A program made the translations under genes and the position numbers. A stretch of DNA of 64,000 bases from Effrenium voratum (lineage: Eukaryota; Sar; Dinophyceae; Suessiales; Symbiodiniaceae): the NCBI GenBank assembly GCA_963377175.1, contig CAUJNA010000513.1, forward strand, positions 1,040,338 to 1,104,337, given 5' to 3'. The stretch's first letter is position 1; every line of letters starts with the position of its first letter. This document shows positions 35,794 through 47,369 of this stretch, in pieces. The notes below the pieces were generated by a model, which had not been told where the DNA came from, ran no database searches, and was given only the letters and a program-made list of their open reading frames with translations.

Positions 35794-36170
35794 GCAGCTT
35801 GGCGAGCTGTCGCAACTACAGTGACGTTTTTCTATTTACCAACTCTGCGCTGACGTACTGCGGGGTCGTTCCCGGGATTTTTACAGGGCGGCGCGTGGCT
35901 TCTACCGCCGTGTTACACTACTGCAAATTTGCTAGGAACTGCCTCCGTTTTTGTCTTCGCAGTGACCCGATTCCCTAAGTGGCGGCGGGTCACGACATAG
36001 AAGAATTGGCTGGCAGCTTGGCGAGCGGTCGCAACTTTGGTGACGCTTTTCTATTGATTCTGCGCTCACGTACTGCGGGGTCGTTCCCGGTATTTTTACA
36101 GGGTGGCACGTGGCTTTGCTGGGAATTACCTCCTTTTTGTCTTTGCAGTGATCCAAATCCCTACGATTTG
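35794..36170. repeat. Tandem duplication of about 170 bp units
   Basis: Unit A (35,794-35,983) and unit B (36,013-36,170) share GCAGCTTGGCGAGC, GTCGCAACT, GTACTGCGGGGTCGTTCCCG, TTTTTACAGGG and TTTTTGTCTT(C/T)GCAGTGA in the same order. Unit B has lost about 30 bp in the middle. The period is about 218 bp. Confidence 0.85.
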
Positions 36171-36499
36171 GCTGGTGCAGAGGGTGCTTCCTTTAATTAC
36201 TTGCGACATGAATCAACTGACTGGCCCCATGGTTGGCCCTCAGTCTGCTGCCGCCAGCAACCATCAGCTGGTGTCTTGATGGGGCGGTCGTGGTGATGAT
36301 GAATGGTTGCGGTGTCGTTTTCGTCGACACCGCTATTTCGCCTGGCCACTAGAACTTCTGGACGGAGGAGCCCACAATGGGACAGTCTCCTCAACCAGTA
36401 TATCCAGAACGTAGGCCCTTGGCCGTCTGTCGACTGGCCCGATGCTTGCCTCATTGCCGGGAAGGATTCTGCCCCTGGGCCTGATGGCAAGTGGTCATG

Positions 36500-37050
36500 C
36501 AATGTTTGATCTAGCAGCATTTTGCAAAAAGCACGACAGAACCACAGCAAATGCAGTCGATGACGACATGATCAAACCACTGGCGCAACCATCTTTAATT
36601 GCCGCTGCATATCCGGCCAAGACATTCGAGAAGAAGTCAGCAGCCAAGGCGCCGGCAGAAGATGGCATTGAGACCATCGGAGATTTGAACAACGACCACT
36701 GGATAATCAACCGCGCAACCAACGAACTCCATAGAGTTCACAAGTGTAAGAGCTTGTCCAATTCCGTTGACACAGACCCACAACAATGAGAACAACCAAG
36801 AAAAAGATACCAGAGACAGAAGAGCCGCTATCCACAGTCGAGGATAACTGGCGACTCAAGACAGCAACAACAAAGACAGCGTCAGAGTTATTCAAGTTCT
36901 CAGAGACACCACTATCACCAGACGAACTGAGAGCACAAACGACAGAAAGGATCATACCAGCACCAGGCTGGCATGCCACTGAGCCAGCCGATCCTGCTGC
37001 TCCACCAGCACCACATGTATGCATCAACAGACGCTACCAATTGCACTTCA
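36500..37050 (+). pseudogene. Linker between protease and integrase (copy 1)
   Basis: The translation contains NDHWIINRATNELHRVH, matching DHWILDKKNKQLIRVH in copy 2, and later VEDNWRL, also present in copy 2. No catalytic domain is visible; it is probably the inter-domain region of the polyprotein. Several stop codons and frame changes. Confidence 0.55.
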
Positions 37051-37051
37051 A

Positions 37052-37783
37052 CGCATCCACAAGCGACTAGCAAAACCAGAAGAGCTACGCAAACTTCACC
37101 TTAAACATCATCACATGTCGTCAGGAGAACAGTTCAAGTTCAGGACGCGCGCGCTCCATTTGCCAAAGGAGATCTGCGACCTGTACGACAAGATCCGCGC
37201 TGAGTGTGAACCCTGTCAGAAGTCTGCGATTGCACCTTCCCGCAGCAGGACGAGCGGTTTAAGAGCTGAAGAATCCGGGGAGTTGACATTCATTGATCAC
37301 TGTCAAGTTTTTTTAAGGAACCGGTCAACACATCAATGTGCTAGTGATCCTTGATGGAGCCACGACCCTTCTCACTACTGAAGTAGTTGAGAGAACGACT
37401 GACGAATCCAACATTCCACTGTTGCGCAACTACCTCAACCAATACCATTTACAACCCAAATGTGTCGTTGGAGACCAAGCATTCATGTCTCCAAGCTGGG
37501 AGTTTTTCTGTGGCCAAACCGAGCAGAGACAGCTGTCCGTCTCATCAAGAGTCAAGTCTCAGTGATGCTGAATTCCATCAAGATAGGCATCGCTCCAGCA
37601 TTCTTAAAGGCAGTAACATATAGACAGCTTGTCAGGGCAGCAGCAACAGCAAGGATCCTATCAGTGACATATGGCGGCGTGACTCCACTTGAACTAGCAT
37701 TTGACAGAAGACCATCAGAGCTTGTTCAACTTGATATAGCGGCACCACCACAGCTGACCATTCCTAAGACACCAAAGAATTGA
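37052..37783 (+). pseudogene. Integrase (copy 1)
   Basis: The N-terminal HHCC zinc-binding region is visible as LHLKHHHMSSGEQ ... CEPC. The catalytic DDE residues can be traced through three frames: Asp in FIDHCQV, Asp in VVGDQAFMSPSWE, and Glu in WPNRAETAVRLIK. The C-terminal part, including VTYGGVTPLELAFDRRPSEL, matches copy 2 closely. At least two frameshifts (near 37,330 and 37,520) split it. Integrase would insert the cDNA copy into host DNA; this one cannot be made intact. Confidence 0.75.
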
Positions 37784-38560
37784 CAGCAGGTCAGATCCGA
37801 CACGTGGCGCAACAATCATATCAAGAAGCCAGACAATCAGAAGATGTCCCGGAAGGACGAAACCACAGACTCACCACTAAGACAACTCCTCCTGAAGTTG
37901 AACCCTCATCCTCATCAGGTTTATTTTCTGAAGATATGACCTGTGATTCACAACACGCAAATTGGAACTGCGTCACCAGGGGCAAGATCCATGTACTTGA
38001 GGTTTTTGCAGGTCTGACTCAGTCAATGTTGTGCACTTACAGGACTCAAGGTCGGCATGCCGATCGATATCCGGACAGGCTTCGATGTCATGACTTCCAA
38101 GGGAAGACAGATGGTCCTGGACATCATCCGTGAACAACAACCAGACGTCGTTTTCCTAGCTCCTGTATGTGGACCATGGCCGGTAATGCAAAACATCAAC
38201 AACCAGAAGATCGTTGCTGAGAAGAGAGCAAGATACTTGCCATTGATAGATTTTGTGGCATCCATTGCCAGATACCAATTGAGCAAAGGACTCTATTTCA
38301 TCATAGAGAATGGTCACGTCATTCCATCAGGAACTTGATGAAGAACTCACAGGTCACCTGGAAGGACCTAGATTTCTGTGCATTTTGACTACGCGATCCA
38401 GACACGCATCTCAGAAGCTTGAAACCAACCAGTCTCACGCATAACCTTCCACCGGATGTCATGAGACCAATTGTCAAGCGATGCTCAAATTATTGGAAGA
38501 ATGCTAAACACCAACATCGGCCACTTGAAGGTAACACTAAATAAAAAAAACACGGCAGCA
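37784..38560 (+). pseudogene. C5-type DNA methyltransferase domain (copy 1), broken
   Basis: Motif I (IHVLEVFAGL) is in one frame. The remainder (MPIDIRTGFDVMTSKGRQMV, VFLAPVCGPWPVMQ, YFIIEN) follows in another frame after a shift near 38,050. The catalytic-loop cysteine (PVC) is present. The motif VI triplet ENP of copy 2 is changed to ENG, and the sequence after it is frameshifted. In the family the cysteine attacks C6 of cytosine and the Glu of motif VI assists. This copy cannot encode an active enzyme. Confidence 0.72.
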
Positions 38561-38645
38561 GAACCAAGCTTGCTCAAATCTATCCATTTTCCTTTTGTCA
38601 AGATTTGGCACACATCCTTCTCAGATTTCTCAAGGTTAAGCCGAA

Positions 38646-39835
38646 GTGTTCTTGCTGGAGGACATCCTTGATTCATTCTCGGATGATGATATTTCATCCA
38701 TTCGTTCAGACTTGGGCAAGATAGATTCAGAGTACAATATGACCAGTAGTAGCACCAAGGCGAAGATTCAGGACCTACCCCTTAACAACCAGGTAGATCC
38801 CCTTTCATCAATGACCCTGAAGTTCTTAAACTTCAGCGAGCAATGAAACAGCTCCCACAGGGAACTGAACTCGACCTTGAGGTGCACCACACCTCAGACT
38901 CCAGATTGCACGCCATATATCACGGCGCCCGACGACTGAGGTACTTGTGTATTCCGCACACTCCGTACGAGAAGTGTGTCATGTATTGCCGCACAATCGG
39001 CATCAACTATCCACTTACAGCGCCACCTGACGACGCATGTGTTTTTCTGTGGCAGTTCAATGTGCCTAACAGAATTGGGTACTACCAGGCCACCGTTGTG
39101 ATTGGAGTGCATACACTCCAACACAATGGCACGTGCTTGTGTTCTCGCAAGCCCGCATGTCTTTCAAGGAGGCACCAATGATCCGGCCAATGCCGGTTGA
39201 TCAGCACCGTGATCATGACAACCATGATCCACCTAGACCTCCAGGTCCACCACCACCAGACCAACCGCACCCACCAGATGTGCCTATGCCTGCCTATGCC
39301 ACAGGCAGCCCTGCTGCACCAGCACACGTTTCTGTTCAGCCTGGCATTCACCCAGACACACCGGTCATGTAATTCGTGTAAGAACCTGTACAGTCGAGGT
39401 TGCAGCCAATTTCCTAGTCGAGTCACTGATGTCTTAACGCCTCCTTCTCAGCCAGCTCAACCGACAGTTGTTGTACCGACTCCAAAACCAAGAGATTCAC
39501 CACTTCCACCACAACCGGAAGATGAGGATGACGATATGTCATCTGAGCATAAACAACCAACAAAGCACAAGCGCAAACAAGAGGACGACAGTCCTAGGAA
39601 CAGACAATCACAACCAGCATCTGCGTCAGATCATCCACTACTTCCCATAGCATCAACAGGACCAAGCATACCACCACAACAACCGACAGGTCCAAGTGCA
39701 TCACCAGGTCCGCCTGATTCGAAGGTCGATCAAGATGATACAGAAGAGGAAGAAAAGAATCAGGCACCACTGACTCGCAGAGAACCCGTCGATACCCCGA
39801 CGAAGACAGCGACCTTGGCACCTTGGAACAGATGA
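38646..39835 (+). pseudogene. Pro-rich linker between methyltransferase and RT (copy 1)
   Basis: It begins with an acidic stretch (DILDSFSDDDISSIR) and the conserved block TIGINYPLTAPPDDACVFLW, which matches TIGINMPINSPPDDAVIAFW in copy 2. A long Pro/Gln/Ser/Asp-rich low-complexity linker follows (containing PSIPPQQPTGPSASPGPPDS), ending in an acidic run before RT. Low-complexity linkers of this kind separate domains in the polyprotein. Frameshifts are present. Confidence 0.6.
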
Positions 39836-40951
39836 AGCGCTTTGGGCACAGCTCACACATGACCAAAAGATTTGCAGCAACACCGGCTCGTTCACAGTTT
39901 CTAGAGACATCAACAACCAACCGATCATTCAGTCAGCAGAGACCAGCACCAACTTCTCATTCTTTGCTCATATTCAACTAAGGCACAACTATGACATTCG
40001 ATCAGTTTGTCATGGCCTTACTGACGACGACCGAGCAATCCTGACATTATACACACAACGACAAGAGTCCCTCAAGGCATCCACGACACAGCAGCTTATT
40101 GGCAAGAAGAGGAAAGCAGCAACACAATCAGAGATCCGAGCCTACAACAAACAGATCCTGCAGGCAAAACTCCTAGAATGCAAAATCCTGGTTAGACAAT
40201 GAAGTTTTGGAACAGGCAGATGGTTCCTAACCAGCAAGAGAGATAAAGACGGACAATTCCTCAAAACTAAGGCCTGCTGGGTCCTGAGAGGTTTCCAGGG
40301 CCAGAAAAATGAGCAGCAAACAGACAGTCCAGCAGCGTCCCGCAGCGGATTTAGGCTCGCAATTCAGGCAGCAGCAAACAAAGCCTGGATCCACCTTACA
40401 TTGGTGCTCGCATGAAGAAACCAGCTTATGGTTTAAATGATGCGCCCAGGAGGTGGTGGAACATTCTCGATTCAGCGCTAAGGTCTTATGGTCTCGTGCC
40501 AACACGAGCTGACCGTTGCACCTACGTGTACTACGGCAAGAAGATCAGTCATTCCAAAATTGGAACCACAAAGAACCAATCAGACCATTTCGATCTTGAA
40601 GGAGCCATTTATGTCATGGGCCCGGTACCAGGCAACAATGCCCAAGGCCGACAAATCCACGGAGTTATGTCCTTGCATGTAGATGACCTTCTCATGGTAG
40701 GAGGCGAAATCCTCGAACAAGAGGTCATGGCCAAGATCCGAAAGGATTTCCAAGTTGGTTCAGAAGACAAGAATGATTGCGTTTTTGTCGGACAAAGAAT
40801 CCAATGGAAGACTGATGAAAAGCATGGACCTTACATCAATGTTCACCAGAACGCTGCAATAGATGAATTGCAAGAAATCACTTTGAGAAACATCTCAAGG
40901 ATGAAGTTCCACTTAATCCATCAATGCACATTGCATACAGAAGTGTATTAG
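39836..40951 (+). pseudogene. Reverse transcriptase (copy 1), first catalytic block deleted
   Basis: RT of copia type is recognisable by RSGFRLAIQAAANK, KKPAYGLNDAPRRWWNILD, ADRCTYVYYGK and the catalytic LHVDDLLMVGG (the YVDD box with His for Tyr). Compared with copy 2, about 35-40 codons are deleted after AANK (near 40,385). The lost part includes the block HMDLKTAFLQG that carries the first catalytic aspartate. RT would copy the element RNA to cDNA; with this deletion it could not. Start region frame-broken. Confidence 0.75.
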
Positions 40952-41664
40952 GCCAAATAAATTGGCTACAGTCGAGAACCCAATTTCATATTGGCTATCA
41001 GTCTTCTCGATGTGCATCTAAGGCGGCATCCCCGACCATCGGCAATGCGCTTGCCATCAACAAGACAGTCAGAACCATTAAGAGTATTCCACTCAGTATG
41101 CGATTTTGGCCTCTTGAAGGCAACACACGTTTGATTGGATATCCGGATGCGTCCTACAGGAAAAAGGATGACAAGTCATCACAGCGTGCTCATGTGGTAT
41201 TGTGACCTTCATAAAGGCGCTCCTAATTCCAGAGGATCCCTTGTTGATTATGAGACCCATAAAATTACTGCTACAACTATGCCAACCACCGTTGCCGAAC
41301 TTCATGGTTTGATGCGTTGCTTTGGCACATGCTTATTGATTCGTGGACTTTGCTCAGACATTTCAGGCGAACTCGCAGATGTTCATATTTGCACAATGCA
41401 AACAACCTTGTCACAACCGCTTCCACAACTCATCAACCCGAACAAAAGGAAACCATGCATTTAATCCAGATGCTTCGAAAGGAGAGCAATAGCGGACAGA
41501 TGCATGACCTTGCTCATGTGAGATCAGAGTTAGGCCTTGCCGACTGCCTGACGAAGAGCTCAGCGAAGGCAGACGAATTAATCAAATCCGTTATGACTGG
41601 GGTTTTGCCAACGTTGACGTACATCCACTTTTCAGGACCAAGCTGCAGAACCAGGCCTTCCTAG
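40952..41664 (+). pseudogene. RNase H (copy 1)
   Basis: Copia-type RNase H motifs are traceable through several frames: PDASYRKKDDKSSQ (first Asp), TTVAELHGLMRC (Glu), a degraded counterpart of DANNLVTTASTTHQPEQKET, and ADCLTKSSAKADELI (last Asp). It degrades the RNA strand of the RNA-DNA hybrid in replication. Frameshifts near 41,200 and 41,380 inactivate it. Confidence 0.7.
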
Positions 41665-41803
41665 TTGAATGGTTATCATATAACACAACCCTTGGACCTA
41701 CTGTTCTCACATTCCTGGCAGAAGATTTTTCCGCAGAGGTGTACAGCTTCTGGCATACCATTCCAGACAGCTTATGTGAAAAACCACCGTTGGACAAAAC
41801 GGA

Positions 41804-43806
41804 TTGAGACTCTTCTTCATGGTTGGACTTGACCAATGCTCAAAAATCCGACCTGTGAGGCGGAACCCTGGACCAGACCTGACACTGGCGATCCAGAAGG
41901 AGATTTGGCACAGAATCTACAATATTCCGGTGTACTATAACGCCCCTGGCACACAGAGAGAACCGGAAAAGAGATGCACCATCTCAGGAAGATCCCGACG
42001 CTACTTCCCACAAGGAAGGATGGGGCAGGTGGCGCTATAACAATCCATCCGATGAGTACAGCAAGACCTGGGAGAGGTGGAGGAATTGGAATTCCGAGAG
42101 ACCACGGTCCGATGATCGAACACACAATGCTCCACGGCAGGAAGATAGCATTACATCCATGAAGTGCGCGCACGGCTACGACGTCATCAAGGTTGAACCT
42201 CTCGTCATGGAGAGATTGGATAACTTCCATTTGAAGGAACGATGCTGGGGACTCTTGCCAAGAACCTCAAGGATGAAGCCGTGAAACTCATGAATTACCT
42301 ATCGAGCCATGATTACAATATTTCTCAAAAAAGGCAGAATATCCTGAGAATGGAACTCCCCAAGACCGGCATCACAAAGATCCAACTGGCAAGCATCAAG
42401 GCCATGGAAAACAAATTGAAACCTGAAAACCTATATTACCAAGAGCAGAAGCGACAGGGAACCACAGAGCTTACAGCCCAGGATTCAGCCGGCAAGAAGA
42501 ATCCCCACATGTCCATCCTGCAGAAAGTCATGAGATCCACCAGGAATCACAATATCAGAGATTCAGATGACATGACCGTCGCTCAGACTCACACCGTCCT
42601 AACGTTGAATATGGGCAATTTGGAACGACCTCCTGTATATCCGGATAAGAAGACAGGATCACTTTTGTGAATGAGTGATCCTTGGCATGATTCGTCACAA
42701 CTCTGCTCACATCCTATGTTTCCAAGAAGCAGATCAGCTTGTTCGTGAGACAATTCAAAACGCAGGCTAGAAAAGAATTGTCAAGGTGGCGCGAAATAAA
42801 ATCGGGTGTTTTGTGAAAGGCGATCATACCGCCCGTGTTGAACTTCTGAACCGTATGGCTATCACCAAATCCAAAGGCTGGGTGATGACCGGTGCATACT
42901 TCCGTGTGTGCCATGGACTGCTGTCCGATTCAGATGACTCCCGAGTTCCTCTTCAACGTAAGCGACCCGGTGCATCCACGACAAAACTAATACGGATTGC
43001 ATTGTCAGGAACGAGGGTGGCCTGAAGCATTGGAAACATCCTCATCTGGATGATACCCCTAGATGCAAGAACATCAAGATTTTCAATCAAGGCAGAATGC
43101 TATGGACAAGGATAGCTATGAGGAACTGCTTCCGAGATCCATTGTGCACCGAGCTGGACTTCCATTCCATACTGTTGGTGTATACCACTACGAGACGAGC
43201 TCCACCAAATCCTACACGGCCACCTATGGCAATCTGATGAAATTATTCCTTACCGACAGTATCACCGGCGACGCAAATTCCACAGCTGGTCATGAACCCC
43301 ATGTATTCGATTCTTCCGCAGCAACTGAAGATTTCAGAATAGGCAGACAGATCAGACCAACCTGCTCACAAGCACCTCAGAAACCAGTGCATCTCTCAGA
43401 TCCCTAATCGAAGCAGCCCTGAACTTCAAGACCGAGAGAGGGGTTGAGACAGATCCGTTCTACGGCGTGTTGGACTGCATTGTCACTCACGTTTTCCATT
43501 GGTCCAAGACCAAGGAGATGACACAGGCGAAGGATAATTTTTGGAGCGACCATTCCGCTGACACTGACAATCAAGATGATCCACAAGATCTCGAGCATCA
43601 TGACTATAGTGTCACATTCGCCGAAAGGTGCAAGCTGATGACCAACAAGATCGTTCGGTTGGGAGAGACTGACACAGCATCCACTGCTGGTCAATGTTAG
43701 CTGCATCAGCTGGCCACCGAATGTTTCCCAAGCTTGGATTGATCGTCAAGATCGATATTCAAATACCCGCTGGGATGCTCGAGACCAACGCTACTATTAC
43801 TTATGA
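41804..43806 (+). pseudogene. 3' ORF resembling an endonuclease/exonuclease/phosphatase (EEP) nuclease (copy 1)
   Basis: Downstream of RNase H, fragments in three frames spell an EEP-like order: LTLNMGNLERP (metal-binding Asn), AHILCFQEADQ (catalytic Glu) after a frameshift at about 42,668, GVYHYETSSTKSYTA, TDSITGDANS (the GDxN box), and a degraded TDTQHPLLVNV for the final Asp-His pair. It ends in a Trp/Tyr/Arg-rich tail (DARDQRYYYL). EEP enzymes cut phosphodiester bonds in DNA or RNA. The N-terminal segment (42,242-42,600) is Lys/Asn-rich with no recognised domain. At least three frameshifts and an in-frame stop (Trp expected, TAG at 42,768) kill this copy. Confidence 0.55.
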
Positions 43807-44460
43807 ACATATTCCTCAGTGCAGATGTGATTCTTTCCACATGTGATATTCACTTCACTTTGGAATTACTATGAGATCCAATGGATATTCACTTTGTGAA
43901 TGATGACTTTCGCTCCGGACATTGGCCTGCTGGCCCCCGGAATTTCTCACCATCCTAGGTCTCACAGTGTCCTTTTGTTTCAATCGTCGATCGTGTATAT
44001 AGCACAGATTCAGCCTGGAATGCAATTCGCCGGAAATTTTTTGCGATTCGTTCATATGGCTACGGTACAGTAATATTCAGGCCTGTCGAACCAAAGGCCA
44101 TTTTTACACTAATTCACTGTGCCATGAGTGGAAAGAAATTTGTGTCTAGGCAACATGTACTATGTGTAGATCCTCCGCTGCCATTTGGTTCACAACCATA
44201 TTGCACAGGCCTGGTGACTTGAAACGACCTTGCGGTCAAACAAGGGTGCTTGCAGTATCTACAGTATCATATCTCTTTCACCATCTACGTGGCCTATGCA
44301 TTTGAGTTCACCGGAATAGGCTCAGGGACAACCACGGGGTATTCTTCTTTATTGGGGCCACGATTGAGGCCCCGGTAATCACCCAGAGATCCAGACATCC
44401 AGACACTCAGAGATCCAGAGATCCAGACAAGAAATCCAGCCGACGTATTTTCCCGCCCCA
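43807..44460. other. Probable 3' non-coding end of copy 1 and flank
   Basis: No ORF. A shared ATGGCTACGG (44,056-44,065) is also found, on the element sense strand, in the 3' region of copy 2, so element sequence probably extends to at least 44,070. I cannot identify an LTR. From about 44,390 a short imperfect tandem of CAGAGATCCAGA occurs. Confidence 0.45.
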
Positions 44461-44467
44461 TAAGGGA

Positions 44468-44487
44468 CATATATATATATATATATA
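44468..44487. repeat. (AT)n microsatellite
   Basis: Twenty bases of pure AT, followed by a short GT run. Confidence 0.9.
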
Positions 44488-44489
44488 GG

Positions 44490-45950
44490 TGTGTGTGCAC
44501 ATCATTATATTCACATTAAGAATATAGAACGCATATCAACAAAAGCAACACAGAACACACCGCCCCCATGCCAAAAGCAAGCTCCATTCTGGACCAGGCA
44601 TGGGGTCGGCGGATTTAAAGTATAATATTAAATAAAAGCTACAATCGAATTCCAATTGAAGTATTTAGAAACGAAATCCTGTTCTAAGTCCATTTTTGTC
44701 AAGCATTCCATCCCAATTCTAGCTAGAAACCTACTTGGAAACATTCTAATTAAAACGAGAATACTCACTTGTGTGCAACCTGCAGATATCAAACCTCAAA
44801 AGCACGAAGACAAGTGCACCACGTCCCACAGTCCCCCAGGCAGCTGGTTGTTTTTTTCAATCCCAGCCCCAAGTATGGGCTCCGACTTTCTCATGAACAT
44901 CTCTTTTGGCTTCTAGTGCCGCGCGGAATCCGTCCAGCAAATTACATCCTTAACCTGTTGCTTGGTTTGAGGTGCAAACGTCTTGCAAGATCAAGTACCG
45001 AACCTGATTTGATCCGAAACCCCTTTCAAAGGTGGTGTTTGGATGTATCCTAACCGAACCTTTTGGATGTATCCCAGGAACAGTCCGGGGATTTGGGGTC
45101 CCGAAGCTGCCAAAGCACTCCGCCCTTGGCTCCGCTGGACCGGAGAAACGCCGAGCAGCGCAAAGGAAAGCCGTTCCGCTCCAACTGTGTCGGCGCTGTT
45201 TCGGAAGCTCCATGTCGGGATCAAATCTTTGTGCGACCACAAATCTTGCCCTTCATTGGCAACCTCGTTTTCTTTGGGCTCACGAATTGGATCAAAGAAG
45301 GGGTTACCTATAGCACCGAGTCACTGACGCCTCTCACTTCATCACTTCAGACTCTCGGAAGAACCGAAAATCAATTGGTTTGTTGCGCTGCTCCGGTCGC
45401 AAGAGTCTTGCTCCAGAATTTGGCTGGGAGCGTTTCCGGACTTCGGATAGCCATCCGACAGCCACATGTGGAAACACCCGGGACAGGTTCCTCTCAGATA
45501 CCCCGAGGGTTTGCTCCCCAGTTTCGTTTGACATGACCAGTAAGATCCAAGCCATCAAGACCAAGCCCGGGGTGAGCTCAGCAGGGTTTCTGTAGGCCGC
45601 AGATTACACGCGTCGAGTCAGGCGCGTGAATCTTCTCAATTCTGCCGACAACTTTTCCCTCGCCGTGCAGGTGCGCTCGAAAATGGAATTGCGAAAGCTG
45701 CGATGGGCCATCGTGACACCACAGTAGTCCAAGAGCTTGGGGTCCGTCTATCTACCGAGTGTTTTCTGAAAGTATGGATATTATGGAGTCAGAACCAGAT
45801 CAGACGCTCCTTTCTCAGGGAGTCCAGCGATTCCCCGCTAAGCAGATACTTTTGGTGAGGCTTTGTAACCTTCAGTTTGTTCCCCCACCCAACAGGAAGG
45901 GGTTGTTAGGTTTTATGTTGGAATCCGCGTTTTCGATGCTTCTACACCAC
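44490..45950. other. Non-coding, no gene seen
   Basis: The part at 44,600-44,800 is relatively AT-rich. Overlapping frames at 45,030-45,600 are open on both strands but have no recognisable product. No RNA gene seen. Confidence 0.45.
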
Positions 45951-45958
45951 GCCTTCAC

Positions 45959-46490
45959 CCAGTATCCCGCCAGAGCAGCTCGCCAGTGGATCCCGCCGAG
46001 TATCCCCCCTCCGCCAGAGGCCAGAGCTGCTGGTGAGTGGATCCGTGGATCCCGCCGAGTATCCCGCCACTGCAGCTCGCCAGTGTATCCCGCCGAGTAT
46101 CCCGCCCGTGAATCCTGCCGAGTATCCCGCCAGAGCGGCTCGCCAGTGGATCCGGCCGAGTATCCCGCCAGAGCGGCTTGTCAGTGGATCCTCGCCAAGT
46201 ACCCACCACCAGAACAGCCCGCCAGTGGATCCCGCCGAGTATCCCGCTGAGTATGTCAGAGTCGCTCCGCACTGGATCCCGCCGAATCCCGCCGAGCATC
46301 CCGCTGAGTATCCGGAGTAGCTCGCCAGTAATTCCCGCCGAGTATTCCGTATCCCGCTGAGCTAGTATCCCGCTGAGTATCCTTTCACAGTGGATCCTGC
46401 CGAGTGTCCGGCCAGTATCGAGCCGGAGCGCCTCGCCAGCATTCGCCAGTGGATCCCGCCAGTTTCCCGCCAGAGCAGCTTGCAGTCTGG
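45959..46490. repeat. Minisatellite, about 38-40 bp unit
   Basis: Repeated combinations of GAGTATCCCGCCAGAG, CAGCTCGCCAGTG and GATCCCGCC, with units frequently truncated or fused. It gives overlapping artefactual ORFs on both strands (words like QWIPPSIPP and AGILGGI). No gene. Confidence 0.88.
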
Positions 46491-47030
46491 TTTTGCGTAG
46501 TGTTTCGCCCGGCACACAGTTGGGTTTACGTTTCATGTTGGCGCCTTCGTGTTTTGAGTGTGCCCTGAGGCTCGGACAGGGTGGTGCTTTTGTGCCGCTT
46601 TGGGTTGTGAATAAGCAACTTCGTTTAATCCCCCGTCGGGTTTCTATTTGGAAGGGGCTTGGCTTTTATTAACGGAACCCATGTTTGAGTTCTCGAGATC
46701 GGGTCGCAGACAAGTGGAGTTTGACACACACACAGAAAGACAGGTGGATAAGGCTCTCAACGCAAAGCTTGTTGAGCAGTCAGGCCCCAAGCCACTCGAA
46801 AACCATGCTTGAATTCACACAACCGTGTTCACGGTCGTAAGCTCGTGAGTGTGGAGGGTGGGGATTGCTTGAAGCGAAGTAGTTTTGTTGGTGGCTCAAG
46901 ACACCTGTGGCAAAGATGGGCGCAAGCTCGAGAGTTGAGACCAGGTCCCATGGCCCACATCACTTTCTGGTCGTCGAACAGTTCTGGGAATTGACTTGGG
47001 CCCCGAAACTAAAGCTCTTGGGAGGTCAGT
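46491..47030. other. Non-coding spacer
   Basis: Ordinary mixed sequence between two minisatellites. No exon, RNA gene or repeat that I can support. Confidence 0.4.
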
Positions 47031-47138
47031 GCATCGTCTGTACACGCGGAATTCGGATCGTCTGTACACGCGGGACCGGATCGTCTCTGCACGCGGGCCT
47101 TTGTTGCCCCGGATCGTTTGTACACGCAGTGCTTACTG
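47031..47138. repeat. Short tandem repeat of GGATCGTCTGTACACGCGGG
   Basis: Four imperfect units of about 22-30 bp, all containing CGT(C/T)TGTACACGC or CGTCTCTGCACGC. A related GTACACGCGGGA occurs alone near 50,634 in copy 2. Confidence 0.8.
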
Positions 47139-47369
47139 CTTTGCACAAGAAGGGACAGGGGCGTTGACAGCTGCATGTTTCCTTGCCTTTCTGTCGTATG
47201 AACATAGGAAATGTTGTGTTCCGTTGTCTCCTGTGCGGTTTACCTCTGTCAGCCGCTCTCAATTTTGCTCGGGGTAAAGAATGTGGTGTATATGCATTAA
47301 AGGTTTGACAAGTCTCTTGCACTTCGTGTGTAAATCAGGGGGACAGACTTTCGCCCGGCTTCGCTTTCA

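Larger units (their letters stand above)
34576..36480. other. Foreign insert inside copy 1, with tandem duplication
   Basis: This stretch has no counterpart in copy 2 between the protease and the DHWI... segment. It contains a telomere-like CACCCTAAACCC at about 35,488, a spliced-leader-like 22-mer at 35,377-35,398, and a tandem duplication (35,794-35,983 and 36,013-36,170). A small perfect hairpin lies at 36,309-36,333 (GCGGTGTCG arms). A minus-strand open frame at 35,493-35,762 is not recognised. It may be a nested insertion; its borders are only approximate. Confidence 0.55.
33205..44090 (+). mobile_element. Ty1/copia-type LTR retroelement with DNA methyltransferase domain, decayed copy 1
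   Basis: Plus-strand fragments of Gag, protease, integrase, C5 methyltransferase, a Pro-rich linker, reverse transcriptase, RNase H and a 3' EEP-like ORF occur in order, each matching copy 2 (50.1-59.7 kb) at the protein level. Integrase before RT is the copia order. I cannot find LTRs for this copy: the 5' part of gag is replaced by a rearranged, repeat-rich region with an inverted gag piece at 30.2-30.7 kb. An unrelated insert of about 1.9 kb interrupts it after the protease. Many frameshifts, a changed protease site and an RT deletion show it is dead. Outer limits are approximate. Confidence 0.8.
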
